Source: Polynucleobacter asymbioticus (GTDB taxonomy: Bacteria; Pseudomonadota; Gammaproteobacteria; Burkholderiales; Burkholderiaceae). From it: a stretch of 64,000 nucleotides of DNA. Shown here one piece after another: positions 9,258-25,296 of this stretch. Each line of letters starts with the position of its first letter. Position 1 is the first letter of the stretch. The stretch lies in assembly GCF_018687575.1 (NCBI RefSeq), contig NZ_CP061297.1, forward strand, positions 1,556,821 to 1,620,820. Direction: 5' to 3'. Under the pieces are notes generated by a model. The model had not been told where the DNA came from, searched no databases, and saw only the letters and a list, made by a program, of their open reading frames with translations. A program made the translations under genes and the position numbers.

Positions 9258-10402
9258 TGTCCACCACCAACAATATGCAGATTGATTTATTTCGTGAGCA
9301 AATTCTGGCAGCAGTCAAAAATAAAACGCCTTTATCCATTGAAGGTGGTGGCACGAAATCTTGGTATGGCAATGCTAATTCCTATACCAAGTTGGATACC
9401 CGCCCCTACGCCGGCATCCTGGAATATCAACCTGAAGAGCTTGTGATTACGGCTTGTGCCGGCACTCCATTAAAAGAGATTGAAGCGGTTCTGGCGGAAA
9501 AGAATCAAGTACTCGCATTTGAACCCCCTCACTTTGGCGACACTGCCACCTTCGGTGGAGCGATTGCTGCAGGCCTAGCGGGCCCTGGGCGCATTAGTGC
9601 TGGCAACTTACGCGACTTTGTTCTAGGCGCACGCATCCTCGATGGAAAAGGTCAAGACTTATCGTTTGGCGGTAAAGTTATGAAGAACGTTGCCGGCTAT
9701 GATGTTTCACGTTTACTGCCTGGTTCCATGGGAACCTTATCGCTGTTGCTCGAGGCTTCTGTAAAAGTATTGCCAAGGCCGGCAGCGACTACAACTCTAC
9801 GCTGCCAGATCCCTCAAGAAAAAGCCTTACAGGTTTTAAATGAATGGGCTGGGCAACCACTACCACTAACAGCCAGTTGCTGGATTGGTAAACCAGGACA
9901 AGATGGTGAGCTGACCATTCGTTTAGCTGGTGCGCTTGCAGCAGTTAAAGCTGCTATTCCTCTGATGAATGCCGCTATTGATGCTGTTGAAGTAGACCCA
10001 GCAGTTGCGCAGATGTTTTGGGCTGACTTACGCGAACAGCGCCTAGCCGTTTTCGCTAACCTACAGGACAATGACACGCTCTATCGTTTGGCGCTGCCAG
10101 CTGCCTGCGGACCACTGAGTCTTGAAAACACGAGTGGTGACATTATTTTGGAATGGCATGGTCAGCAGCGCTGGATTCAAGCGCCTAGTGATGATGCAAC
10201 TTTTGCATCCCTCAAAGCTGTAGCCCATACCCATGGCGGACATGCAACTCGGTTTAAACAAGGTAGTCATGTTGATCCAAGTAATCAACGATTTACCCTT
10301 CTGAGTGAACAAGTGCACTCAACTGCTTTAGAGGCAGTACAAGCACGCCTAAGAGCCGCCTTTGATCCAGCAGGCGTATTTGCTACTTCACGCCTTCCAT
10401 AA
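9257..10402 (+). CDS. glcE: Glycolate oxidase subunit GlcE (FAD-binding)
   Basis: The second flavin-fold subunit of glycolate dehydrogenase, a shorter paralogue of GlcD. It shows the GlcE block GLAGPGRISAGNLRDFVLG followed by a Gly-Lys-rich segment ending NVAGYDVSRL (about residues 105-160). It has 381 residues, usual for betaproteobacteria. Its ATG overlaps the glcD stop codon by one base, indicating translational coupling and equal dosage with GlcD. It lacks an iron-sulphur motif, as expected. Electrons pass from the flavin subunits to GlcF. Confidence 0.93.
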   Translation: MSTTNNMQIDLFREQILAAVKNKTPLSIEGGGTKSWYGNANSYTKLDTRPYAGILEYQPEELVITACAGTPLKEIEAVLAEKNQVLAFEPPHFGDTATFGGAIAAGLAGPGRISAGNLRDFVLGARILDGKGQDLSFGGKVMKNVAGYDVSRLLPGSMGTLSLLLEASVKVLPRPAATTTLRCQIPQEKALQVLNEWAGQPLPLTASCWIGKPGQDGELTIRLAGALAAVKAAIPLMNAAIDAVEVDPAVAQMFWADLREQRLAVFANLQDNDTLYRLALPAACGPLSLENTSGDIILEWHGQQRWIQAPSDDATFASLKAVAHTHGGHATRFKQGSHVDPSNQRFTLLSEQVHSTALEAVQARLRAAFDPAGVFATSRLP

Positions 10403-10410
10403 ATCCTTAT

Positions 10411-11691
10411 ATGCAAACTCAACTCGCCCCCCAATTCGCCAATACTCCAGAAGGTATTGAAGCTGCCAGAATTCTTGGTAAATGCGTCCACTGCGGTTTC
10501 TGCACTGCGACTTGCCCCACTTATCAAATTTTGGGTGATGAACTCGATGGTCCACGTGGTCGCATCTATCTCATCAAGCAAATGGCTGAGGGACAAGTAC
10601 CTACCGAAAAAACACGTATGCATTTAGACCGCTGCCTGACTTGCCGTAATTGCGAAAGCACTTGTCCCAGCGGCGTGCAGTACGGAAACCTTGTGGATAT
10701 TGGTCGTAAGTGGGCAGAAGAAAATACTCCTGAGCGCCCCCTTGGTCAGCGGCTCACGCGCTGGGCTCTCAAAGAAGGTTTAACCAGTCCCAAGTTATTC
10801 AATTCCGCAATGGCGATTGGTCGCTTAGTTCGCCCACTAATGCCAACTGGTATCCAGCGCAAAATTCCTGAAGCTAAAAATAAAGCTTTAGCGGGTAACA
10901 CCGATCCCTATGCAAGGCCACAGACTAGCCACTCTCGGAAGATGCTATTACTGGAGGGCTGCGTTCAACCGGGCATGCTGCCAAATATCAACTCAGCAAC
11001 GGCACGTGTTTTAGATGCACTCAAGATCCAATTAATCAGTGCGCCTAATGCCACTTGTTGTGGCGCATTACGCTACCACCTCAACGATCAAGCTGGCGGC
11101 TTGGATAATGCGAAGCAAAATATCGATGCCTGGTGGCCACAAGTTGAGCAAGGTGTAGAAGCTATTGTGATGACAGCCTCTGGTTGTGGTGTGATGGTCA
11201 AAGACTATGGACATCTATTTGCAGATAATCCTCAATACGCAGTCAAGGCAAAGACAATCTCTGAACTCACCAAAGATATTTCAGAAATACTGCCTGCACT
11301 TCAGGAAGAGCTCATTGCACTAGTGGGTACCGATCCTAGATCTGGCGTGGTGTATCACCCTCCATGCACACTTCAACATGGACAACAAATTCGCGGGAAG
11401 GTAGAGGGTCTCCTCTCCAGCATTGGCATTGGCGTGCGCTTGTGTGCTGATAGTCATCTTTGCTGCGGCTCTGCGGGAACCTATTCAGTAACCCAACCAG
11501 AACTCTCCGAGCAGTTACGCAATAACAAACTGGCCCACCTCAATGCTGCTTGCGAAGAGTCTGGCGCAAAAGTCATTGTTTCTGGAAATATTGGCTGCAT
11601 CACCCATCTTCAGCAAGATGACACTCCAGTGCTGCATTGGATCGAGATTGTTGATCAACTCATTAGCCAACAAGGCCAAACCAAACAATGA
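10411..11691 (+). CDS. glcF: Glycolate oxidase iron-sulfur subunit GlcF
   Basis: The electron-transfer subunit of glycolate dehydrogenase. Two [4Fe-4S] ferredoxin motifs are visible, C25-C28-C31-C35 (CVHCGFCTATCP) and C75-C78-C81-C85 (CLTCRNCESTCP). Two CCG-type heterodisulfide-reductase domains follow: one with EGCVQPGMLPN and CCGALRYH, the other with HPPCTLQHGQ and CCGSAGTYS. It has 426 residues, full length. It starts 8 bases after glcE, and its stop overlaps the next start in ATGA, so translation of the following gene is probably coupled. Confidence 0.95.
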   Translation: MQTQLAPQFANTPEGIEAARILGKCVHCGFCTATCPTYQILGDELDGPRGRIYLIKQMAEGQVPTEKTRMHLDRCLTCRNCESTCPSGVQYGNLVDIGRKWAEENTPERPLGQRLTRWALKEGLTSPKLFNSAMAIGRLVRPLMPTGIQRKIPEAKNKALAGNTDPYARPQTSHSRKMLLLEGCVQPGMLPNINSATARVLDALKIQLISAPNATCCGALRYHLNDQAGGLDNAKQNIDAWWPQVEQGVEAIVMTASGCGVMVKDYGHLFADNPQYAVKAKTISELTKDISEILPALQEELIALVGTDPRSGVVYHPPCTLQHGQQIRGKVEGLLSSIGIGVRLCADSHLCCGSAGTYSVTQPELSEQLRNNKLAHLNAACEESGAKVIVSGNIGCITHLQQDDTPVLHWIEIVDQLISQQGQTKQ

Positions 11692-12413
11692 GTCAAGTCA
11701 CCACCAACCTGATGTTGCTAAAGCAAAGATTGGAGTTGGCAGCTTTGGCAGCCAAACGTGAACCAGAAGACATTCAACTACTTGCGGTAAGCAAAACATT
11801 TCCAGCAATAGCGGTTGAGGAGGCTATGCATGCCGGTCAAACTGCCTTTGGTGAGAACTATGTTCAAGAAGGCGTTGAGAAAATTCAGCAACTCGCCAAA
11901 TTACGTCCTTGGCTAGAGTGGCATTTCATTGGCCCACTGCAAAGTAACAAAACGCGTGATGTTGCAGAACATTTTGACTGGGTACATAGTATTGATCGCC
12001 TCAAAATCGCAGAACGTCTTTCAACCCAGCGTGGAGAATTTTCTAACTTAGGCCCATTGCAAGTTTGCGCTCAAATTAATGTCAGCGAAGAGGAATCCAA
12101 AAGCGGAATAACCCTTGAGGAAGTCGAGGCGCTTTGTGATGCGATCGCCAAACTACCCCACCTTGTTCTTCGTGGACTCATGGCTATCCCTGCGCCTAGC
12201 CAAGATATCCAGCAACAACGCCAAGCTTTTGCCGCCGTTCGTGAGTGTTTTGTTGGAATTAAGGCAAAGCACAGCCATGATCTTGGGTATGACTTCTTTG
12301 ACACCCTTTCGATGGGAATGTCAGATGATATGGAGGCTGCAATTGCCGAAGGCAGCACCATGGTGCGCATAGGAAGCGCTATTTTTGGGAAGCGCGATAA
12401 GATTAAAGTATGA
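11688..12413 (+). CDS. yggS: YggS/PLPBP-family pyridoxal phosphate homeostasis protein
   Basis: A 241-residue alanine-racemase-fold protein of the PROSC/YggS family, which buffers free pyridoxal 5'-phosphate and affects amino acid and keto acid balance. The PLP lysine is K36 in LLAVSKTFPA, and the family segment GENYVQE follows near residue 57. It overlaps glcF by 4 bases and proC by 4 bases. The yggS-proC pairing is very common in proteobacteria; its attachment to glcDEF is less usual. Confidence 0.93.
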   Translation: MSQVTTNLMLLKQRLELAALAAKREPEDIQLLAVSKTFPAIAVEEAMHAGQTAFGENYVQEGVEKIQQLAKLRPWLEWHFIGPLQSNKTRDVAEHFDWVHSIDRLKIAERLSTQRGEFSNLGPLQVCAQINVSEEESKSGITLEEVEALCDAIAKLPHLVLRGLMAIPAPSQDIQQQRQAFAAVRECFVGIKAKHSHDLGYDFFDTLSMGMSDDMEAAIAEGSTMVRIGSAIFGKRDKIKV

Positions 12414-13273
12414 GTACACAACACATCAATCAAAATGCCCACATCACTTTTATTGGTGGTGGCAATATGGGCCGCGCATTAATTAGTGGATTGTTAGCCA
12501 ACGGCTTTGAAGCCAAGCAACTTTCTGTAGTCGAAGCCAATGCCAGCACTGGTCTGCAATTACATCAAGATTTTGGTGTGCAAATCATCGGCGCTCTGGA
12601 TCAAATTGCATTTGACTTCTCCAAGAACAATGTTGTGGTCATGGCGATTAAACCTCAAGATTTCAATGTAGTAGCCAAGTCTTTAAGTGCCAAACTCAAA
12701 CATGCAACAGGACTAGGCCCCCTCATTTTGAGCATTGCCGCGGGTATTCGTCTTAAGGATATGAGTCGCTGGCTTGATCATGATCGTTGTGTGCGTGCGA
12801 TGCCCAATACCCCCGCTCTGATTGGCAAAGGCATTACTGGTTTATTCGCCGATGCTGCAGTAAATCCAGCCGATCGTGCCTTAGCGGAAACGATTTGTAA
12901 TGCAGTGGGTCAAGCAGTCTGGGTCAATGAAGAAAAACTGATGGATGCGGTTACTGCTGTCTCTGGTAGTGGCCCTGCCTATGTCTTTGCTTTCTTAGAG
13001 GCAATGCAATCGAGCGGTGAGAAGCTTGGACTTGATCCCACTACTGCTCGCAAATTAGCTTACGCCACCCTAGAGGGCGCCACACAGCTTGCCCATAACT
13101 CCGATGAACATGCAGGGGTACTGCGCGAACGGGTCACCTCAAAGGGCGGCACAACCGCTGCTGCACTAGATATGCTGAAGCAACTCGATTGGCATGGTGC
13201 ACTTGAAAAAGCAATTGATGCTGCAAGCCAACGTGGCAAGGCCATGGGTGATGAGTTAGGTAAGACCCAATAG
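12410..13273 (+). CDS. proC: Pyrroline-5-carboxylate reductase
   Basis: Reduces 1-pyrroline-5-carboxylate to L-proline with NAD(P)H. The Rossmann motif GGGNMG is at residues 16-21. The C-terminal ProC signature region is intact ([16 protein letters not shown] near 185, then [14 protein letters not shown] near 243). It has 287 residues, slightly longer than E. coli ProC (269) because of a short N-terminal tail. Its first codon overlaps the yggS stop. The last 18 bases overlap the 3' end of the convergent ubiA gene. Confidence 0.95.
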   Translation: MSTQHINQNAHITFIGGGNMGRALISGLLANGFEAKQLSVVEANASTGLQLHQDFGVQIIGALDQIAFDFSKNNVVVMAIKPQDFNVVAKSLSAKLKHATGLGPLILSIAAGIRLKDMSRWLDHDRCVRAMPNTPALIGKGITGLFADAAVNPADRALAETICNAVGQAVWVNEEKLMDAVTAVSGSGPAYVFAFLEAMQSSGEKLGLDPTTARKLAYATLEGATQLAHNSDEHAGVLRERVTSKGGTTAAALDMLKQLDWHGALEKAIDAASQRGKAMGDELGKTQ

Positions 13274-14107
13274 GATTCCTAGAAATAGGAATCCACCCAA
13301 CCAGTTGTTGTGACGAAAAGCCTGAAAGCATTCCTCGCGTTTGCGAGTAGCTACTAGCTTCAGGTGATATACAGCGCAAGCTAAAGCCAAACACCATCCC
13401 ACCCAAAAGTAATTGCTGAGATTTGCTAATTGAGCCACCCAAATCTGACTCAGAAATAGCGCACCGTAACTTAGGGCAATTGCGAGAACATCAAAGCGAC
13501 CGAAAGTAATAGCTGAAGTACGCAAACCTAAACGCAGATCATCATCACGATCGACCATGGCATAAGCCGTGTCATAAGCAATGGCCCAGAAGATGTTTCC
13601 TGCAAATAAAATCCACGCCTCCAGCGGAATAAAGCCCAGGACCGCTGCATAGGCCATCGGAATGCCAAAGCCAAAGGCAATGCCCAAGACTGCTTGTGGA
13701 ATAGCAAAGAACCGCTTGGTAAAGGGATAGAGAATCGCAACTGCCAAAGCAAAGAAAGAAAGTTCTTTGGTCAGGGCATTTAGAGGCTGGATCAGAAGGA
13801 GTGCGATTAAAGCCAATAAGGCCGCTAGAACTAATGCTTCTTTTCCAGAAATCTTGCCACTGGTAATTGGCCGATCTTTAGTTCTCAAGACATGACGATC
13901 AAAGTCTTGATCTGCATAGTCGTTGATAGCGCAGCCGGCGCTGCGCATTAAAAAAGTACCTAAGGTAAAAATAATGAGGAGATGCCATTGGGGAAAGCCA
14001 CCGCTGGCTAACCATAGCGCCCACAAAGTAGGCCACAATAGCAATAGCGTTCCGATTGGCTTATCTAGGCGAATCAAATAGGCATAAGCAAGAATACGAT
14101 CACGCAT
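13256..14107 (-). CDS. ubiA: 4-hydroxybenzoate octaprenyltransferase
   Basis: An integral membrane prenyltransferase that attaches the polyprenyl tail to 4-hydroxybenzoate in ubiquinone synthesis. It shows the first Asp motif NDYADQDFD at 62-70 and a second Asp-rich motif ([14 protein letters not shown]) near 186, with about eight hydrophobic segments. At 283 residues it is full length. It converges on proC with an 18-base overlap and lies 48 bases upstream of the recG stop on the same strand. The chorismate lyase gene ubiC is not beside it. Confidence 0.94.
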   Translation of the reverse strand: MRDRILAYAYLIRLDKPIGTLLLLWPTLWALWLASGGFPQWHLLIIFTLGTFLMRSAGCAINDYADQDFDRHVLRTKDRPITSGKISGKEALVLAALLALIALLLIQPLNALTKELSFFALAVAILYPFTKRFFAIPQAVLGIAFGFGIPMAYAAVLGFIPLEAWILFAGNIFWAIAYDTAYAMVDRDDDLRLGLRTSAITFGRFDVLAIALSYGALFLSQIWVAQLANLSNYFWVGWCLALACAVYHLKLVATRKREECFQAFRHNNWLGGFLFLGILLGLT

Positions 14108-14155
14108 CAGATAAATAGTCTTTTTTTATTAACAATCCCGCTCATGGCGTCATTA

Positions 14156-16243
14156 TCAAGCTTTTAGAAATTCCGTACGAGAGCCTAACCAGCGCTCGAG
14201 ATGACGCTCCACTAAATCACCATGCTCTGCCAGTAAACGCTCTGCTGCTGTCTGTGCCAACTCAATCAACCACGCATCGCGCTGCAGATCGACAAACCGC
14301 AACATTGCATCACCAGATTGCTTAGCCCCCAATAACTCACCAGGACCCCGTAGCGATAAATCTCGCTCCGCAATCACAAAGCCATCTGAAGTTTCTCGTA
14401 AAGTCTGAAGGCGCTCCTTAGCAGCTAAAGATAGGGGTTCTGCATACATCAAGATGCAAACTGAATCTGCCGAACCGCGCCCTACACGCCCGCGTAACTG
14501 ATGAATCTGCGCATAGCCAAAACGCTCAGCATGCTCGATCACCATGAGGGCTGCATTAGGTACATCCACACCCACTTCAATTACCGTGGTTGCTACTAGC
14601 AATTGAATTTCATTGGCCTTAAACGCAGCCATCACAGCAGCTTTCTCTTCACTTTTTAAACGGCCGTGCACTAAGCCAACTTTGAAGTTTGGCAATGCTT
14701 GTGTCAGCTGCTCAAAACTTTCAACTGCAGTTTGTAATTGCAATACTTCTGACTCTTCAATCAAAGGGCAAACCCAATAGGCTTGCAGCCCCTTTGCTAG
14801 CCAGTCATGTAAACCGCTAATTACTTCATCTCTACGCGCCGCCTTCACCACCTTAGTAGCAATCGGCTTTCTACCGGGAGGTAATTCATCAATCACAGAA
14901 ACATCCAAGTCGGCGTAATAGGTCATCGCTAAGGTGCGAGGAATAGGAGTCGCTGACATCATGAGCTGATGACAATAAAAAAGTTCAGAACCAACCCGCT
15001 GCTGAATCTCTAAACGCTGCCTCACACCAAAACGATGTTGCTCATCGATTACTGCTAAACCCAACTTAGCAAAGCTCACCTTATCTTGAATCAGGGCATG
15101 TGTACCGATAATGAGTTGAGCCTCACCACTCTCAATCATTTCTTGCGCCAGTCTTTTTTCCTTGGCTTTCAAGCTACCAGAGAGCCAAGCAATCTTGACT
15201 CCTAAGGGCTCAAACCATTCCTGCATTTTGAGGTAGTGCTGTTCAGCCAAAATTTCCGTGGGCGCCATGATGGCGGCTTGATAGCCATGATCCATCGCGC
15301 GCGCAGCAGCCAGAGCTGCAATCACTGTTTTCCCACTGCCTACATCACCTTGCAGCAAGCGATTCATGGGATAAGTATTCGAGAGATCAAGCCCAATCTC
15401 GGACCAGACACGCGCTTGAGCACCTGTCAAACTGAATGGCAGAACTTTGAGTAAGCCATCCTCAATGCTGGAATTTTTTTTGTTTGCTTTACTTGCTTGC
15501 TGATCCTTCGAAAAACTAGGAGCGCGTCTTTCTCTACGAATAGCATGAGCTCGCTTCAAAGAAATTTGCTGGGCGAGTAATTCTTCAAACTGCACGCGGC
15601 GCCAAGCAGGATGTGTGCGCTCTAAAAGTGATTGGGTATTGGAATCAGCAGGCGGTTGATGCAAATAGGTAATCGCATCTTGTAGCGGTGGCCAATCATT
15701 TGTTGGCAAAATTTCTGCCATGAGCTTGGATGGTAAAAACTCTGCCAAACTTTCTTTGAGGCTAGCATCCTGGAGAGCTTTGAGCACCGCCTTGCGAATA
15801 ATGGTTTGCGAAATACCAGCACTTGCTGGATAAACAGGAGTTAAGCTCGCTGGCAATGGTGCCTCTGGAATAACTGCACGGACAGTAGGGTGAACCATCT
15901 CAGCGCCTTGATAGCCCTCTCGAATTTCACCCCGTACCCGGACATGACTACCGACTGCCATTTGTTTTTGCTGACTGGGATAGAAATTGAGGAAGCGGAG
16001 CTGTAGCGAGGCAGTGTCATCTTCAATCGTGACCAAAAGCTGCCTTCTAGGGCGGAACGTCACCTGATTGCGAATGACAACACCCTGAGTCTGAATCGAG
16101 TGAAATCTTCCCAATCCCAAAGCTTCCTCAATGGTAAACAGCTCAGTCTCGTCCTCGTAACGGGAAGGTAGGTGCAAAGCAAGTGCCATAGGGCTGTTTA
16201 AACCCATCTTTTCGAGTGCAGTTGGCGGTCGCTTAGTCGTCAT
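14156..16243 (-). CDS. recG: ATP-dependent DNA helicase RecG
   Basis: A branch-migrating helicase for stalled forks and recombination intermediates. It has an N-terminal wedge (OB-fold) region to about residue 150, Walker A GDVGSGKT at 299-306, a DEQH box near 405, and helicase motifs IV-VI including the LRGRVGRG arginine-finger segment. The frame is open to 16279, but that start would overlap queA. The ATG at 16243 (MTTKRPPTALEKMG) gives 695 residues, close to E. coli RecG (693). The first wedge helix appears a little shorter than in enterobacteria. The start is 30 bases from the divergent queA start. Confidence 0.94.
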   Translation of the reverse strand: MTTKRPPTALEKMGLNSPMALALHLPSRYEDETELFTIEEALGLGRFHSIQTQGVVIRNQVTFRPRRQLLVTIEDDTASLQLRFLNFYPSQQKQMAVGSHVRVRGEIREGYQGAEMVHPTVRAVIPEAPLPASLTPVYPASAGISQTIIRKAVLKALQDASLKESLAEFLPSKLMAEILPTNDWPPLQDAITYLHQPPADSNTQSLLERTHPAWRRVQFEELLAQQISLKRAHAIRRERRAPSFSKDQQASKANKKNSSIEDGLLKVLPFSLTGAQARVWSEIGLDLSNTYPMNRLLQGDVGSGKTVIAALAAARAMDHGYQAAIMAPTEILAEQHYLKMQEWFEPLGVKIAWLSGSLKAKEKRLAQEMIESGEAQLIIGTHALIQDKVSFAKLGLAVIDEQHRFGVRQRLEIQQRVGSELFYCHQLMMSATPIPRTLAMTYYADLDVSVIDELPPGRKPIATKVVKAARRDEVISGLHDWLAKGLQAYWVCPLIEESEVLQLQTAVESFEQLTQALPNFKVGLVHGRLKSEEKAAVMAAFKANEIQLLVATTVIEVGVDVPNAALMVIEHAERFGYAQIHQLRGRVGRGSADSVCILMYAEPLSLAAKERLQTLRETSDGFVIAERDLSLRGPGELLGAKQSGDAMLRFVDLQRDAWLIELAQTAAERLLAEHGDLVERHLERWLGSRTEFLKA

Positions 16244-16273
16244 CGTTAAAATCCAATACCTGATGGTAATGCT

Positions 16274-18474
<2,201 letters not shown>

Positions 18475-18596
18475 TAGCCCTAAGATAGCAAATCAGCCCT
18501 CAAAGCCCCATACAGTTTAGAATTGCGGGTTTACGGCTTCGCTTTAAAAGCCTAAAACTGAAGCAGTTTCCGATTGGTAATTAATGGAGGTTTTGT

Positions 18597-18923
18597 ATGT
18601 GGATTAGTAACGCTTTTGCCCAGGCTCCAGCCGCGGGTGCAGATTCCGGTGGCTTGATGAGCTTCCTTCCGCTGATTTTGATGTTTGCAGTGCTGTACTT
18701 CATCATGATTCGCCCACAAATGAAGCGTCAAAAAGAAACTAAAGCAATGCTTGAGTCTCTTTCAGTTGGCGATGAAGTTGTGACTGTTGGCGGCATCATC
18801 GGCAAAGTGACTGCATTAAAGGATCAAGTTGTGACTGTTGAAATTTCTGCTGGTACTGAAGTACAGATGCAAAAAGGTGCCATCACAACAGTATTGCCAA
18901 AAGGCTCACTGAAGTCTGCTTAA
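18597..18923 (+). CDS. yajC: Preprotein translocase subunit YajC
   Basis: A small inner-membrane protein of the SecDF-YajC holo-translocon. There is one N-terminal membrane helix (about residues 22-41, PLILMFAVLYFIMIRPQ), then a cytosolic domain with the YajC pattern GDEVVTVGGIIGKV. It has 108 residues, normal size. A strong ribosome site (GGAGG) sits 7 bases before the ATG. The 122-base gap after tgt leaves room for a separate promoter, but I could not pin one down. Confidence 0.95.
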   Translation: MWISNAFAQAPAAGADSGGLMSFLPLILMFAVLYFIMIRPQMKRQKETKAMLESLSVGDEVVTVGGIIGKVTALKDQVVTVEISAGTEVQMQKGAITTVLPKGSLKSA

Positions 18924-18948
18924 TCAGCTTGTTTAAAAGTATCTCAAT

Positions 18949-20808
18949 ATGAATCGCTACCCTCTCTGGAAATACATAGTCATCCTATTTGCTTTATTAA
19001 TAGGAGGACTGTATTCATTACCCAATTTCTACGGAGAGGCTCCAGCGGTTCAAGTCTCATCCGCCAAACCAACCATTAAGGTTGATTTGGCGACTCAGTC
19101 TCGAGTGGAAAAGATTCTGACCGATGACAACATTAATAACACCGGCATCTTCTTTGAATCTACAGGCAATGTAGGCTCAATCAAAATTCGTTTTAACAAT
19201 ACTGATATTCAATTGCGTGCTCGTGACTTGTTGCAGCAGAAATTGAACATCGATCAAAACGAACCCAATTTCACAGTTGCATTAAACCTACTCTCCAATA
19301 CACCGGGTTGGTTAAATGCACTCAACGCATTACCAATGCCCCTCGGCCTCGACTTGCGTGGTGGCGTTTACTTCCTGCTCCAAGTAGATATGAAGGGCGC
19401 CGTTCAAAAGAAGGTGACTTCCTTAGCTACCGATATTCGTAGTCAGCTTCGTGACAAATCGATTCGTCAACAAGGTATCGAGCGTGGTCAAGATTCCATT
19501 ACTCTGACTTTCGGCAGCACCGAAGATGCTGAAAAGGCTCGCTCCGTCTTGATGACTAGCCAGCCTGATCTGACTTGGCAAATTAAGCCAACTGGCCTGT
19601 CTCTGAAACTCGTGGGCGAATTTAAACCTACCGCCCTGAAAGAGATTCAAGATAACGCAGTAAAACAAAACATTGTTACGCTCAATAAGCGCGTGAATGA
19701 ATTAGCAGTTAAAGAGCCGGTTATTCAACAACAAGGTGCTGAGCGCATCGTTGTTCAACTCCCGGGCGTACAAGATACTGCTCGTGCCAAAGACATTATT
19801 GGACGCACTGCAACCCTCGAATCTAGATTGGCTGACCCAATCGTTTCGACTATCGCCATTGGTGAAACTCCACCTCCAGGTATGGATGTATTCCGCTTCG
19901 GAGAGAACCGGCAAGGCGTATTCAAAAAATCAGTTATTTTCAGTGGTGATCGCATTACTGATGCAAGCGCCGGATTCGATCAAAATCAACGCCCTGCTGT
20001 GAATATCTCCCTGGATGCTGCTGGTGGCCGAGTGATGCAAGAAGTCACTCGTGAAAACATCGGCAAACCGATGGGCATGATCTTGTTTGAAAAAGGCAAA
20101 GGCGAGGTTCTCACCATCGCTACGATTCAAGGCGAATTTGGCTCCAAGTTTCAGATTACTGGTCAACCCACCACTGAGAGCGCGAATGATTTAGCTCTCT
20201 TGTTACGTGCAGGCTCACTTGCAGCACCTATGGAAATCATTGAGGAGCGCACGATTGGACCCAGCCTGGGCGCAGAAAATATTGAGAAGGGCTTCAAGTC
20301 ACTCATCATTGGTTTTGGAGCTATCTCCATTTTCATGATTGCCTACTATCTGCTTTTTGGCACATTCTCAGTTGTAGCGCTTGCAGTGAACTTATTGCTA
20401 CTGATCTCCGTGTTGTCGATGTTGCAAGCCACTCTCACCTTACCAGGCATCGCTGCGATGGCGTTGGCGCTCGGTATGGCGATTGACTCGAACGTCTTGA
20501 TTAACGAACGTATTCGTGAGGAGTTGCGCAATGGTGCCGCCCCACAAACAGCGATTGCTGTTGGCTTTGATAAAGCATGGGCAACGATCCTGGACTCAAA
20601 CGTCACCACCTTAATTGCTGGTCTTGCATTGCTCGCATTTGGCTCTGGTCCAATCAAAGGCTTTGCGGTAGTGCATTGCCTTGGTATTTTGACTTCGATG
20701 TTCTCAGCAGTCTTTTTCTCACGTGGCCTAGTTAATCTCTGGTACGGCAGAGGTAAAAAAGTTCAGAAACTCGCTATCGGCCAAGTTTGGCGCCCACAGG
20801 AGAAATAA
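18949..20808 (+). CDS. secD: Protein translocase subunit SecD
   Basis: The large subunit of SecDF, which uses the proton gradient to assist late export across the inner membrane. There is one N-terminal helix (about residues 9-25), a long periplasmic region with the P1 signature LGLDLRGGVYFLLQVD near 130, and five C-terminal helices with the SecD motif ALGMAIDSNVLINERIREE near residue 505. At 619 residues it is full length. secF starts 3 bases after its stop, so the two are translated as a pair. Confidence 0.96.
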   Translation: MNRYPLWKYIVILFALLIGGLYSLPNFYGEAPAVQVSSAKPTIKVDLATQSRVEKILTDDNINNTGIFFESTGNVGSIKIRFNNTDIQLRARDLLQQKLNIDQNEPNFTVALNLLSNTPGWLNALNALPMPLGLDLRGGVYFLLQVDMKGAVQKKVTSLATDIRSQLRDKSIRQQGIERGQDSITLTFGSTEDAEKARSVLMTSQPDLTWQIKPTGLSLKLVGEFKPTALKEIQDNAVKQNIVTLNKRVNELAVKEPVIQQQGAERIVVQLPGVQDTARAKDIIGRTATLESRLADPIVSTIAIGETPPPGMDVFRFGENRQGVFKKSVIFSGDRITDASAGFDQNQRPAVNISLDAAGGRVMQEVTRENIGKPMGMILFEKGKGEVLTIATIQGEFGSKFQITGQPTTESANDLALLLRAGSLAAPMEIIEERTIGPSLGAENIEKGFKSLIIGFGAISIFMIAYYLLFGTFSVVALAVNLLLLISVLSMLQATLTLPGIAAMALALGMAIDSNVLINERIREELRNGAAPQTAIAVGFDKAWATILDSNVTTLIAGLALLAFGSGPIKGFAVVHCLGILTSMFSAVFFSRGLVNLWYGRGKKVQKLAIGQVWRPQEK

Positions 20809-20811
20809 GTC

Positions 20812-21782
20812 ATGGAATTTTTCCGGATCAAAAAAGATATTCCTTTTATGCGCCATGCATTGGCGCTCAATGCGATCTCTTTATTCACTTTTTTTGCTGC
20901 TGTTTTCTTCCTCTGGCAAAACGGTCTTCACCTATCGATTGAGTTCACTGGCGGCACAGTGATGGAGGTTTCCTATCCACAAACCGCTCCTCTCGATTCA
21001 ATTAGATCGAAGGTAGAAAAGCTCGGCTACGCCGATACCCAAATCCAAAACTTTGGTAGTTCACGTGACGTCATGATTCGTCTGCCGCTACAGAAAGATG
21101 CTGAAGGAAAAATCATTTCCTCTGCTGATCAAAGTGCAGCCGTTATGCAAGCGCTTGAGCCGGCCAATTCTGGAGTCAAGTTGCAGCGCGTAGAGTTTGT
21201 TGGCCCCCAAGTTGGTCGTGAGCTAGCGATCGATGGATTGATGGCTCTACTATTTGTGATCATCGGGATCGTGATTTACCTCTCCTTCCGCTTTGAGTGG
21301 AAATTTGCTGTCGCAGGCATCATCGCAAACTTGCATGACATCGTGATTATTCTTGGCTTCTTTGCCTTCTTCCAATGGGAATTCTCACTCTCCGTATTGG
21401 CTGCAGTTTTGGCTGTATTGGGCTACTCTGTAAATGAATCTGTGGTGATCTTTGACCGTATTCGCGAGAACTTCCGCAAATACCGCAAGATGAGTACCCG
21501 CGAAGTGATTGATAATGCAATTACGAGCACCATTAGCCGTACCGTGATTACACACGGCAGTACTGAAATGATGGTTTTGGCAATGCTGATTTTTGGTGGC
21601 CCCACCCTCTTCTACTTTGCCCTAGCACTCACTATCGGTATTTTGTTCGGTATCTACTCCTCGGTATTCGTGGCAGCAGCTCTAGCTATGTGGCTTGGTG
21701 TCACCAGAGAGGATTTGATTAAGGGCGATAAAAAGCCAGATGATGTTGCCCGCAACGATGACCCCAACTTTGGGGCGCAAGT

Positions 21783-21786
<4 letters not shown>
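20812..21786 (+). CDS. secF: Protein translocase subunit SecF
   Basis: The partner of SecD. It has an N-terminal helix, a small periplasmic domain with the SecF signature IEFTGGTVMEV near 43-53, then five helices including SVNESVVIFDRIRENFRKY near 205. At 324 residues it is family-typical. The last 4 bases overlap the stop region of the convergent waaA gene, so there is no room for a terminator between them. Confidence 0.96.
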
Positions 21787-25241
<3,455 letters not shown>

Positions 25242-25265
25242 ATCAGGTAATAGCTAATGAAAGGC

Positions 25266-25296
25266 GCTTAGGCGGAAATAATTCCGCCGCCTAAGC
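25266..25296. terminator. Hairpin at the convergent 3' ends of the GST gene and mnmA
   Basis: GCTTAGGCGG at 25266-25275 pairs perfectly with CCGCCTAAGC at 25287-25296 around an 11-base loop. It covers the last mnmA codons. There is no long T run on either side, so it may be a weak terminator or an mRNA 3'-end stabiliser. Confidence 0.45.

Noticed and set aside
12071..12442. 123-codon minus-strand open frame
   Set aside because: Antisense to yggS and the start of proC, both clear real genes.
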